From positions 1-64,000 of the forward strand of contig NZ_DASUCC010000103.1 in NCBI RefSeq assembly GCF_035762905.1: a stretch of 64,000 bases of DNA, given 5' to 3'. A program made the translations under genes and the position numbers. The first letter of the stretch is position 1. Each line of letters opens with the position of its first letter. The notes under the pieces were generated by a model. That model was given only the letters and a program-made list of their open reading frames with translations, had not been told where the DNA came from and searched no databases. Source of the DNA: DASYTH01 sp035762905. Its GTDB lineage: Bacteria; Actinomycetota; Actinomycetes; Mycobacteriales; Pseudonocardiaceae. This document shows positions 19,591 to 28,775 of this stretch, in pieces.

Positions 19591-20205
19591 ATGACGAATG
19601 TCGAGCCGGATGGCGCCAATCTTGCCGAGTTGGTGGAGCGAGCCAAGCGTGGGGACCGGGCGGCCTGGCAGGTCATTGTCGAACGCTTCGACGACTCCAT
19701 GCGCCGGGTCGTCCTCGCCCACGGTGTGGACCGGGTGACCTGCGCCGACGTCGTGCAGCAGGCCTGGCTGTCCGCGGTGGCGAACCTGGCCGCGCTGCGC
19801 TCGGCGGCGGCGCTGGGGGCGTGGCTGCGCAGCATCGCCCGGCACGAGTGCCGGCGGATGCTCAAGGCCAGGAACCGGGAGGCCATCCACCTGCTCGACC
19901 TGCGTCGCTATCCGGACGACGAGGATCAGCAGGTCCGGATCCGCGACGATGCGCCCGGCCCGGAGGATGAACTGCTGCGCACCGAGCAGCGCAAGTTGCT
20001 GCGGCTGGCCTGGCGGGCGCTGCCCGAGCGGGACCGCAGCCTGCTCACTCTTCTGCTGGCTGAACCGCGCCGCCCCTATGCGGAGATATCGCGCCATATC
20101 GGTGTCCCGATTGGCAGTATCGGACCCACAAGGGCGAGGTGCCTGACTCGATTGCGTAACGAACTGAAGACGCTCGGCGTGCACGACAGCTGGGTGGCCG
20201 CGTAA
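19591..20205 (+). CDS. sigma-70 family (ECF-like) RNA polymerase sigma factor
   Basis: The 204-residue protein has region 2 (residues about 10-95, with DVVQQAWLSAVANLAALRSAAALGAWLRSIARHECRR) and region 4 (about 150-195, PYAEISRHIGVPIGSIGPTRARCLTRLRNEL with its helix-turn-helix). Such proteins direct RNA polymerase to a small regulon. No anti-sigma gene follows; instead a 915-residue LAL regulator begins 39 bp downstream. The start ATG has no strong Shine-Dalgarno sequence. Similar short sigma factors paired with LuxR regulators occur in other actinomycetes, but the target genes are unknown. Confidence 0.88.
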   Translation: MTNVEPDGANLAELVERAKRGDRAAWQVIVERFDDSMRRVVLAHGVDRVTCADVVQQAWLSAVANLAALRSAAALGAWLRSIARHECRRMLKARNREAIHLLDLRRYPDDEDQQVRIRDDAPGPEDELLRTEQRKLLRLAWRALPERDRSLLTLLLAEPRRPYAEISRHIGVPIGSIGPTRARCLTRLRNELKTLGVHDSWVAA

Positions 20206-20244
20206 TCGGATGTGCCCGGTCGAAATCGCGTCTAGACTGCCGAC

Positions 20245-22992
20245 ATGCTCGTCGGCAGAGCTACCGAAATCGCGTACCTCGATGATCTGATAGCCGGAGC
20301 CCGAGTCGGAAAGGCCGGGGTCCTGGTACTGCGCGGCGAGGCCGGGATCGGGAAAACCGCGCTCCTCTCCAATATCGCCGCCGACGATTTCACCGTCCTG
20401 CGGACCCAGGGCCACGAGGTCGAGTCCCATGTGTCCTTCGGCGGGCTGGCCACCCTGCTCGAACCCGTCGCCCGGCACCTGCCCGAGCTGCCGGACGCCC
20501 AGGCGGCCGCGCTGGCCGGCGCGCTGCGGCTCAAGCCGGCCACCGGCGGCGACCGGCTCGGCGTCGGCACCGCCACGCTCGGCCTGATCGCCAGGGCCGC
20601 CGAGCGCGCCCCGGTGCTGCTGACCGTGGACGACGCGCACTGGCTGGACCTGCCCTCGCTCGAGGCGATCGTGTTCGCCAGCCGACGGCTGCACGCCGAG
20701 CGGGCCGCCGTGGTGATCGCGGCCCGGACGGCCGACGACACCGATCCGGATGTGGCCGCCTGGCTGGACTCGCTGCCCAACCTGGCCGTGTCCGGGCTGA
20801 GCGAGCGGGACGCCGTCGAGCTGCTCGACCGGCACGCGCCCCCGCTCGGCCCGCAGCTGCGGCGCCGGCACCTGGCCGAGACCATGGGCAACCCGCTGGC
20901 CCTGCTGGAGCTGACCGCACAGCTCGACGTCGACTCGCTCGGTTTCCCGGTCGAGCCGGTGGCCATCGGCCGCCGGCTCGAGCAGGCGTTCGGTCAACGG
21001 CTGGCCAACTGTCCGATGTCGACCCGCAGGGCGCTGCTGCTGCTGGCGGTGTGCGGCGGCGAGACCGACGCGCTGCGGCCGCTGCTCGAGGCGCAGGGCC
21101 TGTCCACGGCCGCGCTCGAGCCGGCCGAGATCGCCGGGCTGGTGACCGCGGGCGCGGGCGAGGTCGCCTTCCGGCACCCGCTGATGCGTGCGGCGGTCTA
21201 CCAGCTGGCCACCCCGGGCGAGCGCCGGGAGGCACACCGGGCGATCGCGCTGGTCATGGCCGCACTGGGCACCCCCCGTGCGGCCGACCGCGAGGTCTGG
21301 CACCTGGCCGCGGCGACCACGCTGCCGGACGAGCAGGTGGCCGGGCGGCTGGAGCGGGCGGCGCGGTCGGCGGCCGAGCGGCGCAGCTACTCCACGGCGA
21401 TGGAGATGTACGACGTGGCCGCCCGGCTGTCCCCGGCGGGCGACAGCCGGGCCCGCCGGATGCTGTCCGCCGCCGAGCTGTCCATGCAGGCCGGCCGCAC
21501 CCACGCCGGGTTGTCCATTCTGGACCGGATGCAGGCCGAGACGGCCGACCAGGCGCTGCTCACCCAGGCGGTGCATGTGCGCTGCCGGATCGAGATGTGG
21601 GGCGGCAAGCCGGTGGTGGCCCGGGACCGGCTGCTCGACGAGGGCCTGCTGCTTGCCGCCGGGGAGCCGATCTGGAAGGCGGTGATGCTGTCCCACGCGT
21701 CGCTGCTCACCGTGATGCTCGGCGAGCTGGCCTCGGCGGTTTCCACCTCGGCCACCGCCGTCGAGCTGGTCGGGAACCTGCCCGACCAGATGATCATGCA
21801 GGTGCTGCTGGTGCACGCGCTGGCGCTGGCCGCGCACGGCGAGACCAGGGCGGCCCGCCCGCTGCTCGACCGGTGCCGGCCGTTCCTGCGCGACTACGAC
21901 CCGCTGTCGGCCGACCAGTCGCTGCTGATCGCCGCGCTGGCGTTCGAGGCGGTCGAGCAGCCGGCCGAGGCCCAGCAGTGGTACCGGCGCGCGGTCGAGG
22001 CGGCCCGGGAGGCCGGCGCGGTCGGGCTGCTGCCGTTCCAGCTCAGCGCGCTGGCCCTGGCCCAGTGGCGCGAGGGGGCGTGGCCGGCGGCCCTGTCCAC
22101 CGCGGCCGAGGCGGCCAACCTGGCCGAGGAGACCGGCTGGCGCACCGAGATCCCGAACAGCCTGGTGGCGCTGGCCATGGTCGAGGCCGGGCTGGGCCGG
22201 GAGAACGAGTGCCGGGCGCACGCCGCCCGGGCGGTGCAGATCGCCACCGCCACCGGCGCCCGGATCATCGACATCAAGGCCGACATCGCGCTGGCGCTGC
22301 TTGAGCTGGGCGCCGGCCGGCCGGAGGCCGCGGCCCGCCGGCTGGAGCGGGTGGCCGCGTTCGCCGCCGCCAACGACCTCGGCGATCCGCTGCTGCTCGG
22401 CTGGGCGGCCGACGCGGTGGAGGCCGGGGTGCGGGGCGGCCGGCCGAAGCTGGCCGACGAGGCGCTCGCCGTGCTGCAGGCCGAGGCGCACCGGTCCGGG
22501 CGGCCGACCGCGCTGGCCCGGGCGGCCCGCGGCCGGGCCCTGCTCGCCGACGACCCGCGCGCGGCCGAGGCGGCCATCGACGAGGCGCTCGCGCACCACG
22601 CCATGGCCGACTGGCCGTTCGAGGAGGCCAGGACCCGGCTGGTGCACGGGGAGTTGCTGCGCCGGGACCGCAAGCGCGCCAGGGCCCGCGCGGCGCTGGA
22701 ACGCAGCGCGGACATGTTCGAGCGGCTGGGCGCGGTGGAGTTCGCCAACCGGGCCGGCGACGAGCTGCGCGCGGTCGGCGGCTCGACCCGGCCCCGCTCG
22801 GCGACGACCGGGACCGACCTGACCCCGCAGGAGACCAACGTGGCCCTGGTGGTGGCCGGCGGCGCGACCAACGCCGAGGCGGCCGCCCGGCTGTTCCTGT
22901 CCGAGAAGACGATCGAGTACCACCTGTCGAGCGTGTACCGCAAGCTCGGCATCCGGTCCCGCAGCCAACTGGCCCGCGCGGTCACGCCGTGA
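20245..22992 (+). CDS. LAL-type LuxR family ATPase regulator
   Basis: The 915-residue protein has an N-terminal AAA/NB-ARC ATPase: Walker A GEAGIGKT at 31-38 and Walker B VLLTVDDAHWLD near 127. A long helical repeat region (about 350-830) follows. The C-terminal LuxR helix-turn-helix (TPQETNVALVVAGGATNAEAAARLFLSEKTIEYHL and following, about 855-905) binds DNA. LAL proteins are ATP-dependent transcription activators, often of antibiotic or catabolic genes. It follows the sigma factor by 39 bp and overlaps the convergent hydrolase by 11 bp. Confidence 0.93.
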   Translation: MLVGRATEIAYLDDLIAGARVGKAGVLVLRGEAGIGKTALLSNIAADDFTVLRTQGHEVESHVSFGGLATLLEPVARHLPELPDAQAAALAGALRLKPATGGDRLGVGTATLGLIARAAERAPVLLTVDDAHWLDLPSLEAIVFASRRLHAERAAVVIAARTADDTDPDVAAWLDSLPNLAVSGLSERDAVELLDRHAPPLGPQLRRRHLAETMGNPLALLELTAQLDVDSLGFPVEPVAIGRRLEQAFGQRLANCPMSTRRALLLLAVCGGETDALRPLLEAQGLSTAALEPAEIAGLVTAGAGEVAFRHPLMRAAVYQLATPGERREAHRAIALVMAALGTPRAADREVWHLAAATTLPDEQVAGRLERAARSAAERRSYSTAMEMYDVAARLSPAGDSRARRMLSAAELSMQAGRTHAGLSILDRMQAETADQALLTQAVHVRCRIEMWGGKPVVARDRLLDEGLLLAAGEPIWKAVMLSHASLLTVMLGELASAVSTSATAVELVGNLPDQMIMQVLLVHALALAAHGETRAARPLLDRCRPFLRDYDPLSADQSLLIAALAFEAVEQPAEAQQWYRRAVEAAREAGAVGLLPFQLSALALAQWREGAWPAALSTAAEAANLAEETGWRTEIPNSLVALAMVEAGLGRENECRAHAARAVQIATATGARIIDIKADIALALLELGAGRPEAAARRLERVAAFAAANDLGDPLLLGWAADAVEAGVRGGRPKLADEALAVLQAEAHRSGRPTALARAARGRALLADDPRAAEAAIDEALAHHAMADWPFEEARTRLVHGELLRRDRKRARARAALERSADMFERLGAVEFANRAGDELRAVGGSTRPRSATTGTDLTPQETNVALVVAGGATNAEAAARLFLSEKTIEYHLSSVYRKLGIRSRSQLARAVTP

Positions 22993-23830
22993 GCGGACCT
23001 GCCCGCGAACCAGCGTCGTCGGCCGAGCCGGCCAGCGCGCCGCGGATGCCGGTCAGCCAGCCGCCGATGTCCGCCCGGGTGGCCTCGACCGCGTCGGGGG
23101 GCAGGAGCACGTGGCCGCACCCCTGGACCACGTGCACCCGCCCACCCGTCCCCCGGATCAGCGCGTGAAAGAAGGCGAGCTGGCGGGGCAGGTCCACCAG
23201 CCGGTCCCGGGCGCCGAACCAGATCCCCAGCGGCCCGGGCAGCGGCTGGAAGATCCCGGCCAGGTCGCCGCGCAGCCAGCTCATCCGGCGGCGCAGGTCG
23301 CCGACCGCCATCCGGCCGAGCGCGGCGAAGAAGGCGGCGCCGGTCCCGGGCGCCGGTCCGAACACGAACCGGGACGCCGTCGGCGTGGTCGCCGCGTAGA
23401 GCGCCTGCGGGGTCACCGCGAACGCCGCGGCGGCCAGCCGCAGCCGCACCGGCGGCAGCCCGGTGAACGGGCTGACCAGCACGCTGCCCCGGGCCGGCGC
23501 CGCCACCAGCGGCGCGACCGAACCCAGCAGCAGGTTGCCGAACGACTGGCCCCACCAGGTCACCGGCGCCCGGCCGAGGCAGCGGTCCAGCAGCCCGGCG
23601 ATCGTGTCCACCAGCGCGCCGAAGAACCGGTGCCGCTCGCCCGAGTAGTCCACCAGCACCAGCCGCCCGCCGCCGGGTTCGGCCAGCGCCACCGGACCGG
23701 CCAGGTGCAGGCAGCTCTCCCCGCTGCCCTCCATGCCGGGCAGCAGCACGACCGGCGGGCCGGAGCCGGTGGCCAGCAGCCGGACCCCGCCGGCCCGGCC
23801 CAACTCCTGCCAGCGCGCCGGGCCGGTCAT
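22982..23830 (-). CDS. alpha/beta hydrolase, third gene of the GMC-patatin operon
   Basis: The 282-residue protein is an alpha/beta hydrolase with GQSFG at 94-98 (Ser96 nucleophile), a candidate Asp in FGARDRLVDLP near 226 and His in GCGHVLLPPD near 248. It looks like a lipase/esterase or thioesterase for hydrophobic acyl substrates. It has no signal peptide. Its ATG overlaps the patatin stop (ATGA). Together with the upstream patatin and GMC oxidoreductase it forms a translationally coupled three-gene set likely to act on a lipid or sterol ester. Confidence 0.85.
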   Translation of the reverse strand: MTGPARWQELGRAGGVRLLATGSGPPVVLLPGMEGSGESCLHLAGPVALAEPGGGRLVLVDYSGERHRFFGALVDTIAGLLDRCLGRAPVTWWGQSFGNLLLGSVAPLVAAPARGSVLVSPFTGLPPVRLRLAAAAFAVTPQALYAATTPTASRFVFGPAPGTGAAFFAALGRMAVGDLRRRMSWLRGDLAGIFQPLPGPLGIWFGARDRLVDLPRQLAFFHALIRGTGGRVHVVQGCGHVLLPPDAVEATRADIGGWLTGIRGALAGSADDAGSRAGPLTA

Positions 23831-25335
23831 TTTCGATTCACCGCCGCGCGCAGCCAGGCCGGGGTGGCCCGGGGTTGTGGCGCCTTGAGATAGGTGTCGG
23901 CCAGCCGGCCGAGGAAGAAGCCGAGGAACCGGGACAGCGCACCCAACCGGTCCGCCCGCATGCTGGCCAGCTGGCGGAGCAGGCCGGCCGGGGACAGGCG
24001 CAGGATGCCGGCGGCCAGCTCGCTGCCGTCCGGGTCGAGCACGATGGTGTGCAGCGTCGTGGTGTCCCGCCACAGGTCCGGCCCGGTGTCGTGGTGGACG
24101 AACTTCTCCCCGCGCAGCAACAGCTCCCGGCCGTCTGCGGCCGGCACGATCAGCTCGTAGATCATGCGCAGATCCCCGATCGCCTTCTCCACCAACAGGT
24201 TGACCGTGCCGGACCGGATCGGCAGCGTTCCGCCGAGCGCCGGGCAGACCACCGTGCCGTGCACCCGGCCGCGGTGCTCCGGGTCGGCGGCGAACTCCTC
24301 GACGTCGGCGATGGTGATCTCCAGCCGCAGCTCGCACGGGGTGGCCGGCTGCTCCGGTTCGGCCAGCCGCAGGCTCCCGGACATCCGCTCCCGGAACGAG
24401 ATTCCGGCGGCTACCGGCGGGGTTCCGTTGCCGGCGACGGTTCCGCAGCCGTTTCCGGAGAAGCCGTTGGTGAGCAACGGGATTCCGCGCTCGCGGCACC
24501 ACCGGCGGGCGTCCGCGACCCCCAGCTCGACCGCCCGGCGCACCTGGGAGTTGCGCAACACGAGGAGGTAGTGCATCGGCACCTCGGCGGCCAGCATCCG
24601 CACGGTGACCCGGTGCGGGTAGTGCCCGGGGCGGTTCTCGTCGATCGCCCGGTTGCTCTCCTCGATCCGGCGCAGCCCGGCCCGCAGCTCGGCGTTGGCC
24701 ATCGCCTCGATCATCTGGAAGTAGCCGTTGACGAAGCCGCCGCGCCAGATCCCGCCGGTGCCGACCGTCCACACCACCCACAGTTCGGTGGCCCCGCGGC
24801 GGATCGCCTCCTCCAGGTTGGAGTCGGTGGCGAACACCGCGTCGATGTAGGTGTCCGAGCCGACCCGGACCGGGTCGAACCACCACGGCAGGGACACCGC
24901 GGACACCAGCAGATCCTCGGTCAGCTCGGCCGGGCCGACCGCGCGGTGCTCGTGCGCGGTGAAGTTGTAGACGTCGAACACCGCCTCCCGGGCCGAGGTG
25001 CGGATCGCGTGCCAGTCGAGGCCGAACGCCGGGAAGATCTTCCGGCGCAGCCCGCGGCCGGACAGCATGGCCGGGGCGAACGGCCCGCGCCGCAGCAGTC
25101 CACGGCTCACGCTGGCGGCGGCGAGTGGCTTGTAGTCGCGCCAGGCGTCGGCGATCTGCCGGCCGGTGTAACCCTGGCTCCACATCGCGAGGTTGAGCGT
25201 CCCGCCGCTGGACCCGGTGGCCAGCTGCATGTCCATGCCGGCCTCGTCCAGCCATACCTGCAGCACCCCCGCCTGGTAGGCGACCTTGAGGCCGCCACCG
25301 GCCAGGATCAGCGCCCGGCGCACGGTCGCGGTCAT
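23827..25335 (-). CDS. patatin-like phospholipase with extra C-terminal domain
   Basis: The 502-residue protein has an N-terminal patatin domain with AGGGLKVAYQAGVL (oxyanion hole region, residues 12-25), GSSGG (Ser43) and an Asp in YIDAVF (DA instead of the usual DG). Beyond residue about 330 a second, beta-rich domain follows (LEITIADVEEFAADPEHRG and later), which I do not recognise. The patatin part would cleave acyl groups from phospholipids or sterol esters. Stop-start overlaps on both sides (ATGA) tie it to the GMC oxidoreductase and the alpha/beta hydrolase. Confidence 0.85.
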   Translation of the reverse strand: MTATVRRALILAGGGLKVAYQAGVLQVWLDEAGMDMQLATGSSGGTLNLAMWSQGYTGRQIADAWRDYKPLAAASVSRGLLRRGPFAPAMLSGRGLRRKIFPAFGLDWHAIRTSAREAVFDVYNFTAHEHRAVGPAELTEDLLVSAVSLPWWFDPVRVGSDTYIDAVFATDSNLEEAIRRGATELWVVWTVGTGGIWRGGFVNGYFQMIEAMANAELRAGLRRIEESNRAIDENRPGHYPHRVTVRMLAAEVPMHYLLVLRNSQVRRAVELGVADARRWCRERGIPLLTNGFSGNGCGTVAGNGTPPVAAGISFRERMSGSLRLAEPEQPATPCELRLEITIADVEEFAADPEHRGRVHGTVVCPALGGTLPIRSGTVNLLVEKAIGDLRMIYELIVPAADGRELLLRGEKFVHHDTGPDLWRDTTTLHTIVLDPDGSELAAGILRLSPAGLLRQLASMRADRLGALSRFLGFFLGRLADTYLKAPQPRATPAWLRAAVNRK

Positions 25336-27017
25336 CCGACGGCCTCCAGGGTGGGCGGCCGGCGGCGGCCGGCGCCGAGCCGCTCGGTCATCCGCCCGGC
25401 GAACCGCTCGGCCAGCGCCGCGATGGTCAGCCCCGGGTTGGCGCCGACCGGGCCGGGCAGCACGGATCCGTCGGCGACGAACAGTCCACTGTGGCCGAAC
25501 GACTCGCCGTGGTCGTCCACGACGCCGCGGCGCTTGTCCACGGCCATCGGGCAACCGCCGAGCGGGTGCACGGTGATCAGCCGGCGGAGCAGCCGGGTCG
25601 GGTTCATCGTCAACTCGCCGCCGAGCTCCTCGGCCACCGCGGCCATGGTCGCGGTCAGCCGGTCCAGATAGGTCCGGGAGGTCGCCTCGCACCAGTCCAC
25701 GTCCAGCCAGCCGCCGCGCAGCCGCAGCCGCCCGTCCGGCACGTCCCGGCCCATGCCGAGCAGCGGCAGCATCCCGGCGGCGCGCTGCCCGGCGCCGAAC
25801 AGCGCGCCGACCTCCGCGCCGATCCGGCTGTTCGGCGCGCCGGACAGGCCGGCGAGCACCCGACCGACCGCGGCCCGTGCCACCCGCTTGGCCGTGCCGG
25901 CCGCCCCGGTGGTCTCGACCAGCCAGTCCACGAACGCCGGGTATCCGCCGTCCTGCAGGTAGAAGCCGCGCCCCTCGCCGCCGTCCAGCGCGTCCGGCAC
26001 CCGGATCGTGCTGGTGATCACCGGGCCGCTGGACGGGTCGAGCCGGTCCGGGCTGGACCGGACGAACCCGAGCAGGTCGCCGTTGCCGCTGAACCGGGTG
26101 CCCAGCGCCGGGCCGAGTGCGGGCAACCGGTCCCGGTTGCGCAGCAGCAGGTACGTGCTGCCGAGCGCGCCGGCGGCCAGCACCACGACCCGGGCCCGCA
26201 CGGTGCGCACCGCAAGCCGGGAGGTGTCCAACCGCACCCCCTCGTTCTCCGGTTCGTGGCGCACGTAGCCGACCTCGAACCCGCCGCCCGGCAGGGGCGT
26301 CACGGTGCGCACCTCGCACCGGTCCCGCAGATCCGCACCGGCCCGGTCGGCCATGCTCAGGTAGGTGTAGTCCAGGGTGTTCTTGCTGCCGAAGTTGCAG
26401 CCGAAGTTGCACTCGCCGCACAGCTGACAGGTGTGCCGGACGGCGCCGTGCAGGTTCGGTTCCGCCCCGGCGATCGGGTCGCCGGGATGCTGTCCCTTGC
26501 CGGCGAACGACACGGCCAGCGGCGGCCGGAACCAGTCCAGCCGCAGCCGCTTCGCCGCCTGCCGCAGGGCCACCGTCTTCGGCGTGCCGTCCGCGTGCGG
26601 GTACGGGTTGGCCCGCGCGCCGAGGACCTCCTCGGCCAGGTCGTAGCAGGGATCGAGGTCGGCCCTCGTCACCGGCCAGGACTCGTACCCGCCGCTGGGT
26701 GCGCCGTCGTCGACGAACCAGCGCTCGTCCTTGCGCAGCAACACGTTGGCGTAGATCAGCGAGCCGCCGCCGAGCCCGCTGGACACGACCGCCTCGAGGT
26801 GCCGGAACGACCAGAAGTCGAACAGGCCCTGCAGCCCCTCGCTCGGATCCCACATCGCCCTGGCCAGTTCGGCCGGCCGCCGGGCGAACGATCCCGGCGG
26901 GTAGCGCCGGCCACGTTCCAGCAGGACGACGGCATGCCCCTGCTCCGCCATCCGGCAGGCGGCGACCGACCCGCCGAAACCGGATCCCACCACCACCGCG
27001 TCGACCCTCTCCGTCAT
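25332..27017 (-). CDS. GMC family (cholesterol-oxidase-like) FAD oxidoreductase
   Basis: The 561-residue protein begins with the FAD motif VVVGSGFGGSVAA (residues 8-20) and ends with the GMC-type SGLFVADGSVLPGPVGANPGLTIAALAERFA. A ferredoxin-like Cys cluster (CQLCGECNFGC) sits near residue 200. The pattern fits cholesterol oxidase/GMC dehydrogenases that oxidise sterol or alcohol groups. The ATG at 27017 has AGGA 12 bp upstream; the longer reading has no family match. It starts a coupled operon with patatin and hydrolase genes and diverges from the flavin reductase gene. Confidence 0.88.
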   Translation of the reverse strand: MTERVDAVVVGSGFGGSVAACRMAEQGHAVVLLERGRRYPPGSFARRPAELARAMWDPSEGLQGLFDFWSFRHLEAVVSSGLGGGSLIYANVLLRKDERWFVDDGAPSGGYESWPVTRADLDPCYDLAEEVLGARANPYPHADGTPKTVALRQAAKRLRLDWFRPPLAVSFAGKGQHPGDPIAGAEPNLHGAVRHTCQLCGECNFGCNFGSKNTLDYTYLSMADRAGADLRDRCEVRTVTPLPGGGFEVGYVRHEPENEGVRLDTSRLAVRTVRARVVVLAAGALGSTYLLLRNRDRLPALGPALGTRFSGNGDLLGFVRSSPDRLDPSSGPVITSTIRVPDALDGGEGRGFYLQDGGYPAFVDWLVETTGAAGTAKRVARAAVGRVLAGLSGAPNSRIGAEVGALFGAGQRAAGMLPLLGMGRDVPDGRLRLRGGWLDVDWCEATSRTYLDRLTATMAAVAEELGGELTMNPTRLLRRLITVHPLGGCPMAVDKRRGVVDDHGESFGHSGLFVADGSVLPGPVGANPGLTIAALAERFAGRMTERLGAGRRRPPTLEAVG

Positions 27018-27072
27018 GCATGACAGGAGTCCTGCCGGCGGGCATGTGATACATGCGGCAGACTCTCGAACC

Positions 27073-27552
27073 GTGCGGTTCAACGAGTTGATGGGCGGCC
27101 TGGACTACCCGATGTTCATCGTGACCGTGACCGACGGTGACCAGCTTGCGGGTTGCCTGGTCGGGTTCGCGGCACAGTGCAGCATCGAGCCGGCCCGGTT
27201 CATGGTGTGGTTGTCCAAGAAGAACCACACCTACCAGGTGGCGTCGGCGGCCGAGGTGCTCGCGGTGCACGTGCCGACCCAGGCGAACCTGGACCTGGCC
27301 ACGTTGTTCGGCACCCGGACCGGTTTCGACGTCGACAAGTTCGACCGGTGCGCGTGGCGGACCGGTCCCGGTGGCGTCCCGGTGCTGACCGACTGCCAGC
27401 AGTGGTTCACCGGCCGGGTGCTCAGCCGGTTCGACACCGGCGACCACGAGGGCCTGCTGCTCGCCCCGGACGCGGTCGGCCCCGCCACCGGGCTCGGCCA
27501 GCTAGGCTTCCAGCAGGTCAAGCATCTCGACGCGGGCAACGAGGCAGGTTGA
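27073..27552 (+). CDS. flavin reductase family protein
   Basis: The 159-residue product fits the flavin reductase-like split-barrel FMN-binding family: FNELMGGLDYPMFIVTVTDG at the N-terminus, MVWLSKKNHTYQVA, and DHEGLLLAPD near the end. These proteins bind FMN and reduce flavins or act as small oxidoreductases in the cytoplasm. The start is uncertain: GTG 27073 matches the family N-terminus, but no clear ribosome site precedes it. An in-frame GTG at 27046 is possible. It diverges from the GMC gene and is 4 bp from the ABM gene that follows. Confidence 0.75.
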   Translation: MRFNELMGGLDYPMFIVTVTDGDQLAGCLVGFAAQCSIEPARFMVWLSKKNHTYQVASAAEVLAVHVPTQANLDLATLFGTRTGFDVDKFDRCAWRTGPGGVPVLTDCQQWFTGRVLSRFDTGDHEGLLLAPDAVGPATGLGQLGFQQVKHLDAGNEAG

Positions 27553-27556
27553 CACG

Positions 27557-27883
27557 ATGATCTTCATTACCGCCAAGTTCCGGGTACGTCCCGAGGACGC
27601 CGACCGCTGGCCGGAGATCAGCGCGGAGTTCACCGCCGCCACCCGGGCCGAACCCGGCTGTCTCTGGTTCGACTGGTCCCGCAGCCTCGACGACCCCACC
27701 GAGTACGTCCTGGTCGAGGCGTTCCACGACGGTGACGCCGGCGCCGCCCACGTGCAGTCCGACCACTTCCGCGCCGCGCAGCAGACCCTCCCCCGGCACC
27801 TCGCCGAAACCCCCCGCATCATCAACTTCGCCGTCCCCCAGGACGACTGGTCCCGGCTCGGCGAGTTGGCCGTACCGGAATAG
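27557..27883 (+). CDS. antibiotic biosynthesis monooxygenase (ABM) domain protein
   Basis: The 108-residue single-domain protein has the ABM/YgiN dimeric ferredoxin-like pattern: MIFITAKFRVRPEDADRW, then EPGCLWFDW and YVLVEAFHDGDAGAAHVQSDHF. Family members are cofactor-free monooxygenases or heme/quinone-related enzymes; the substrate here is unknown. It follows the flavin reductase gene by 4 bp and is followed by a small hypothetical gene after 13 bp, so the three are probably co-transcribed. Confidence 0.85.
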   Translation: MIFITAKFRVRPEDADRWPEISAEFTAATRAEPGCLWFDWSRSLDDPTEYVLVEAFHDGDAGAAHVQSDHFRAAQQTLPRHLAETPRIINFAVPQDDWSRLGELAVPE

Positions 27884-27896
27884 CAGGGAGCACGCG

Positions 27897-28127
27897 ATGA
27901 CCGAGGAGAACCCCGAGACCACGCCGACCGGTGATTACACCGAGGGTGGGGTGCCGAGTTTCGACTACGTGCGGGACCGGATCGAGGGGCGGTTCGCGAC
28001 GTCGGTGGGGGCGGAGGAGCTGGCCGAGAAGACCAGTTCGGAGCTGGACGAGCAGCTGGCCGAGCGGGACCGGGCGGGGCGGGAGAAACTGGACGAGATT
28101 CGGCGGGCGATGCGGGGGGACCAGTAA
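27897..28127 (+). CDS. small acidic hypothetical protein
   Basis: The 76-residue, strongly charged protein is not recognised. Residues 20-76 form a predicted coiled-coil-like helix rich in Glu, Arg and Leu (SSELDEQLAERDRAGREKLDEIRRAMRG). No membrane segment or signal is present. The ATG is preceded by GGGAGCACGCG. It follows the ABM gene by 13 bp. Codon use is normal for the window, which supports a real gene. Confidence 0.6.
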   Translation: MTEENPETTPTGDYTEGGVPSFDYVRDRIEGRFATSVGAEELAEKTSSELDEQLAERDRAGREKLDEIRRAMRGDQ

Positions 28128-28250
28128 CGGCAGTGGCCCGGAAGGGCGGCCTTTGGGGCAATGGGGGACGGGGATGAACCCGGGGTGGAAAGCGGTCGTG
28201 TGGGGAGTGTGCCGGCAGTGGGCCGGTAGCACGATCATTGGGGAGACAAA

Positions 28251-28769
28251 GTGCGAAAAGTGAGCATGGGGCTGGTTGCCGCGGTTGCCGCCGTGGGATT
28301 CGCCGCGGGGGCGGTGCCGGCGAGTGGCGGGCCGGAGTCGGATCAGCGGGGGGTGCCGGAGCAGCTTCGGGTGCCGGACGGGAACCGGCGGATCGCGACC
28401 ATGCCGGCGCGAGGGGTGCAGACCTACCAGTGCACGGCCGGGGCGTGGGTGTTCCTGCAGCCGGACGCGATCCTCGAGTTCCGTGGCCGGGCGCAGGTGC
28501 TGCACACCCGAGGCCCGGTGTGGACGTCGGTGCGGGACGGCAGCTCGGTGCCGGCGGCCGCGGTGGCCAACGCGCCGGTCGCCGGGGCGATCCCGCAGCT
28601 TCTGTTGCAGGCCAACGGTCATCGCGGACCGGGGCTGCTGGCCGAGGTGACCTACATCCAGCGCCTGAACACCACCGGCGGGCTGGCGCCGGCGGGGACG
28701 TGCACCGACGGGGCCACCGCGTCGGTCCAGTACACCGCTGACTACACGTTCTGGGTGGCGGCCGGCTGA
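28251..28769 (+). CDS. secreted DUF3455 family protein
   Basis: The 172-residue protein begins with a Sec signal peptide (MRKVSMGLVAAVAAVGFAAGAVPASG) and continues with the DUF3455 pattern: GVQTYQCTAGAWVFLQPDA, GPVWTSVRDGSSV and a closing YTADYTFWVA. The function of this family is unknown; members are exported small beta-rich proteins. The GTG start follows GGGGAGACAAA, a good ribosome site. Two Cys residues (in YQCTAG and GTCTDG) may form a disulfide. The 124 bp before it hold only its own promoter and leader; nothing else was recognised there. A strong hairpin follows the stop. Confidence 0.82.
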   Translation: MRKVSMGLVAAVAAVGFAAGAVPASGGPESDQRGVPEQLRVPDGNRRIATMPARGVQTYQCTAGAWVFLQPDAILEFRGRAQVLHTRGPVWTSVRDGSSVPAAAVANAPVAGAIPQLLLQANGHRGPGLLAEVTYIQRLNTTGGLAPAGTCTDGATASVQYTADYTFWVAAG

Positions 28770-28775
28770 GGCCGG

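Noticed and set aside
19501..22968. A 1155-codon open frame on the minus strand opposite the LAL regulator
   Set aside because: It is an antisense shadow caused by high GC3. The plus strand has clear ATPase and LuxR domains, and the antisense product is Gly/Arg/Gln-rich with no motif.
25336..27447. Upstream extension of the patatin frame to about 1200 codons
   Set aside because: The extra 700 codons lie out of frame over the GMC oxidoreductase gene and encode low-complexity Arg/Gly sequence. The patatin start at 25335 overlaps the GMC stop as expected.
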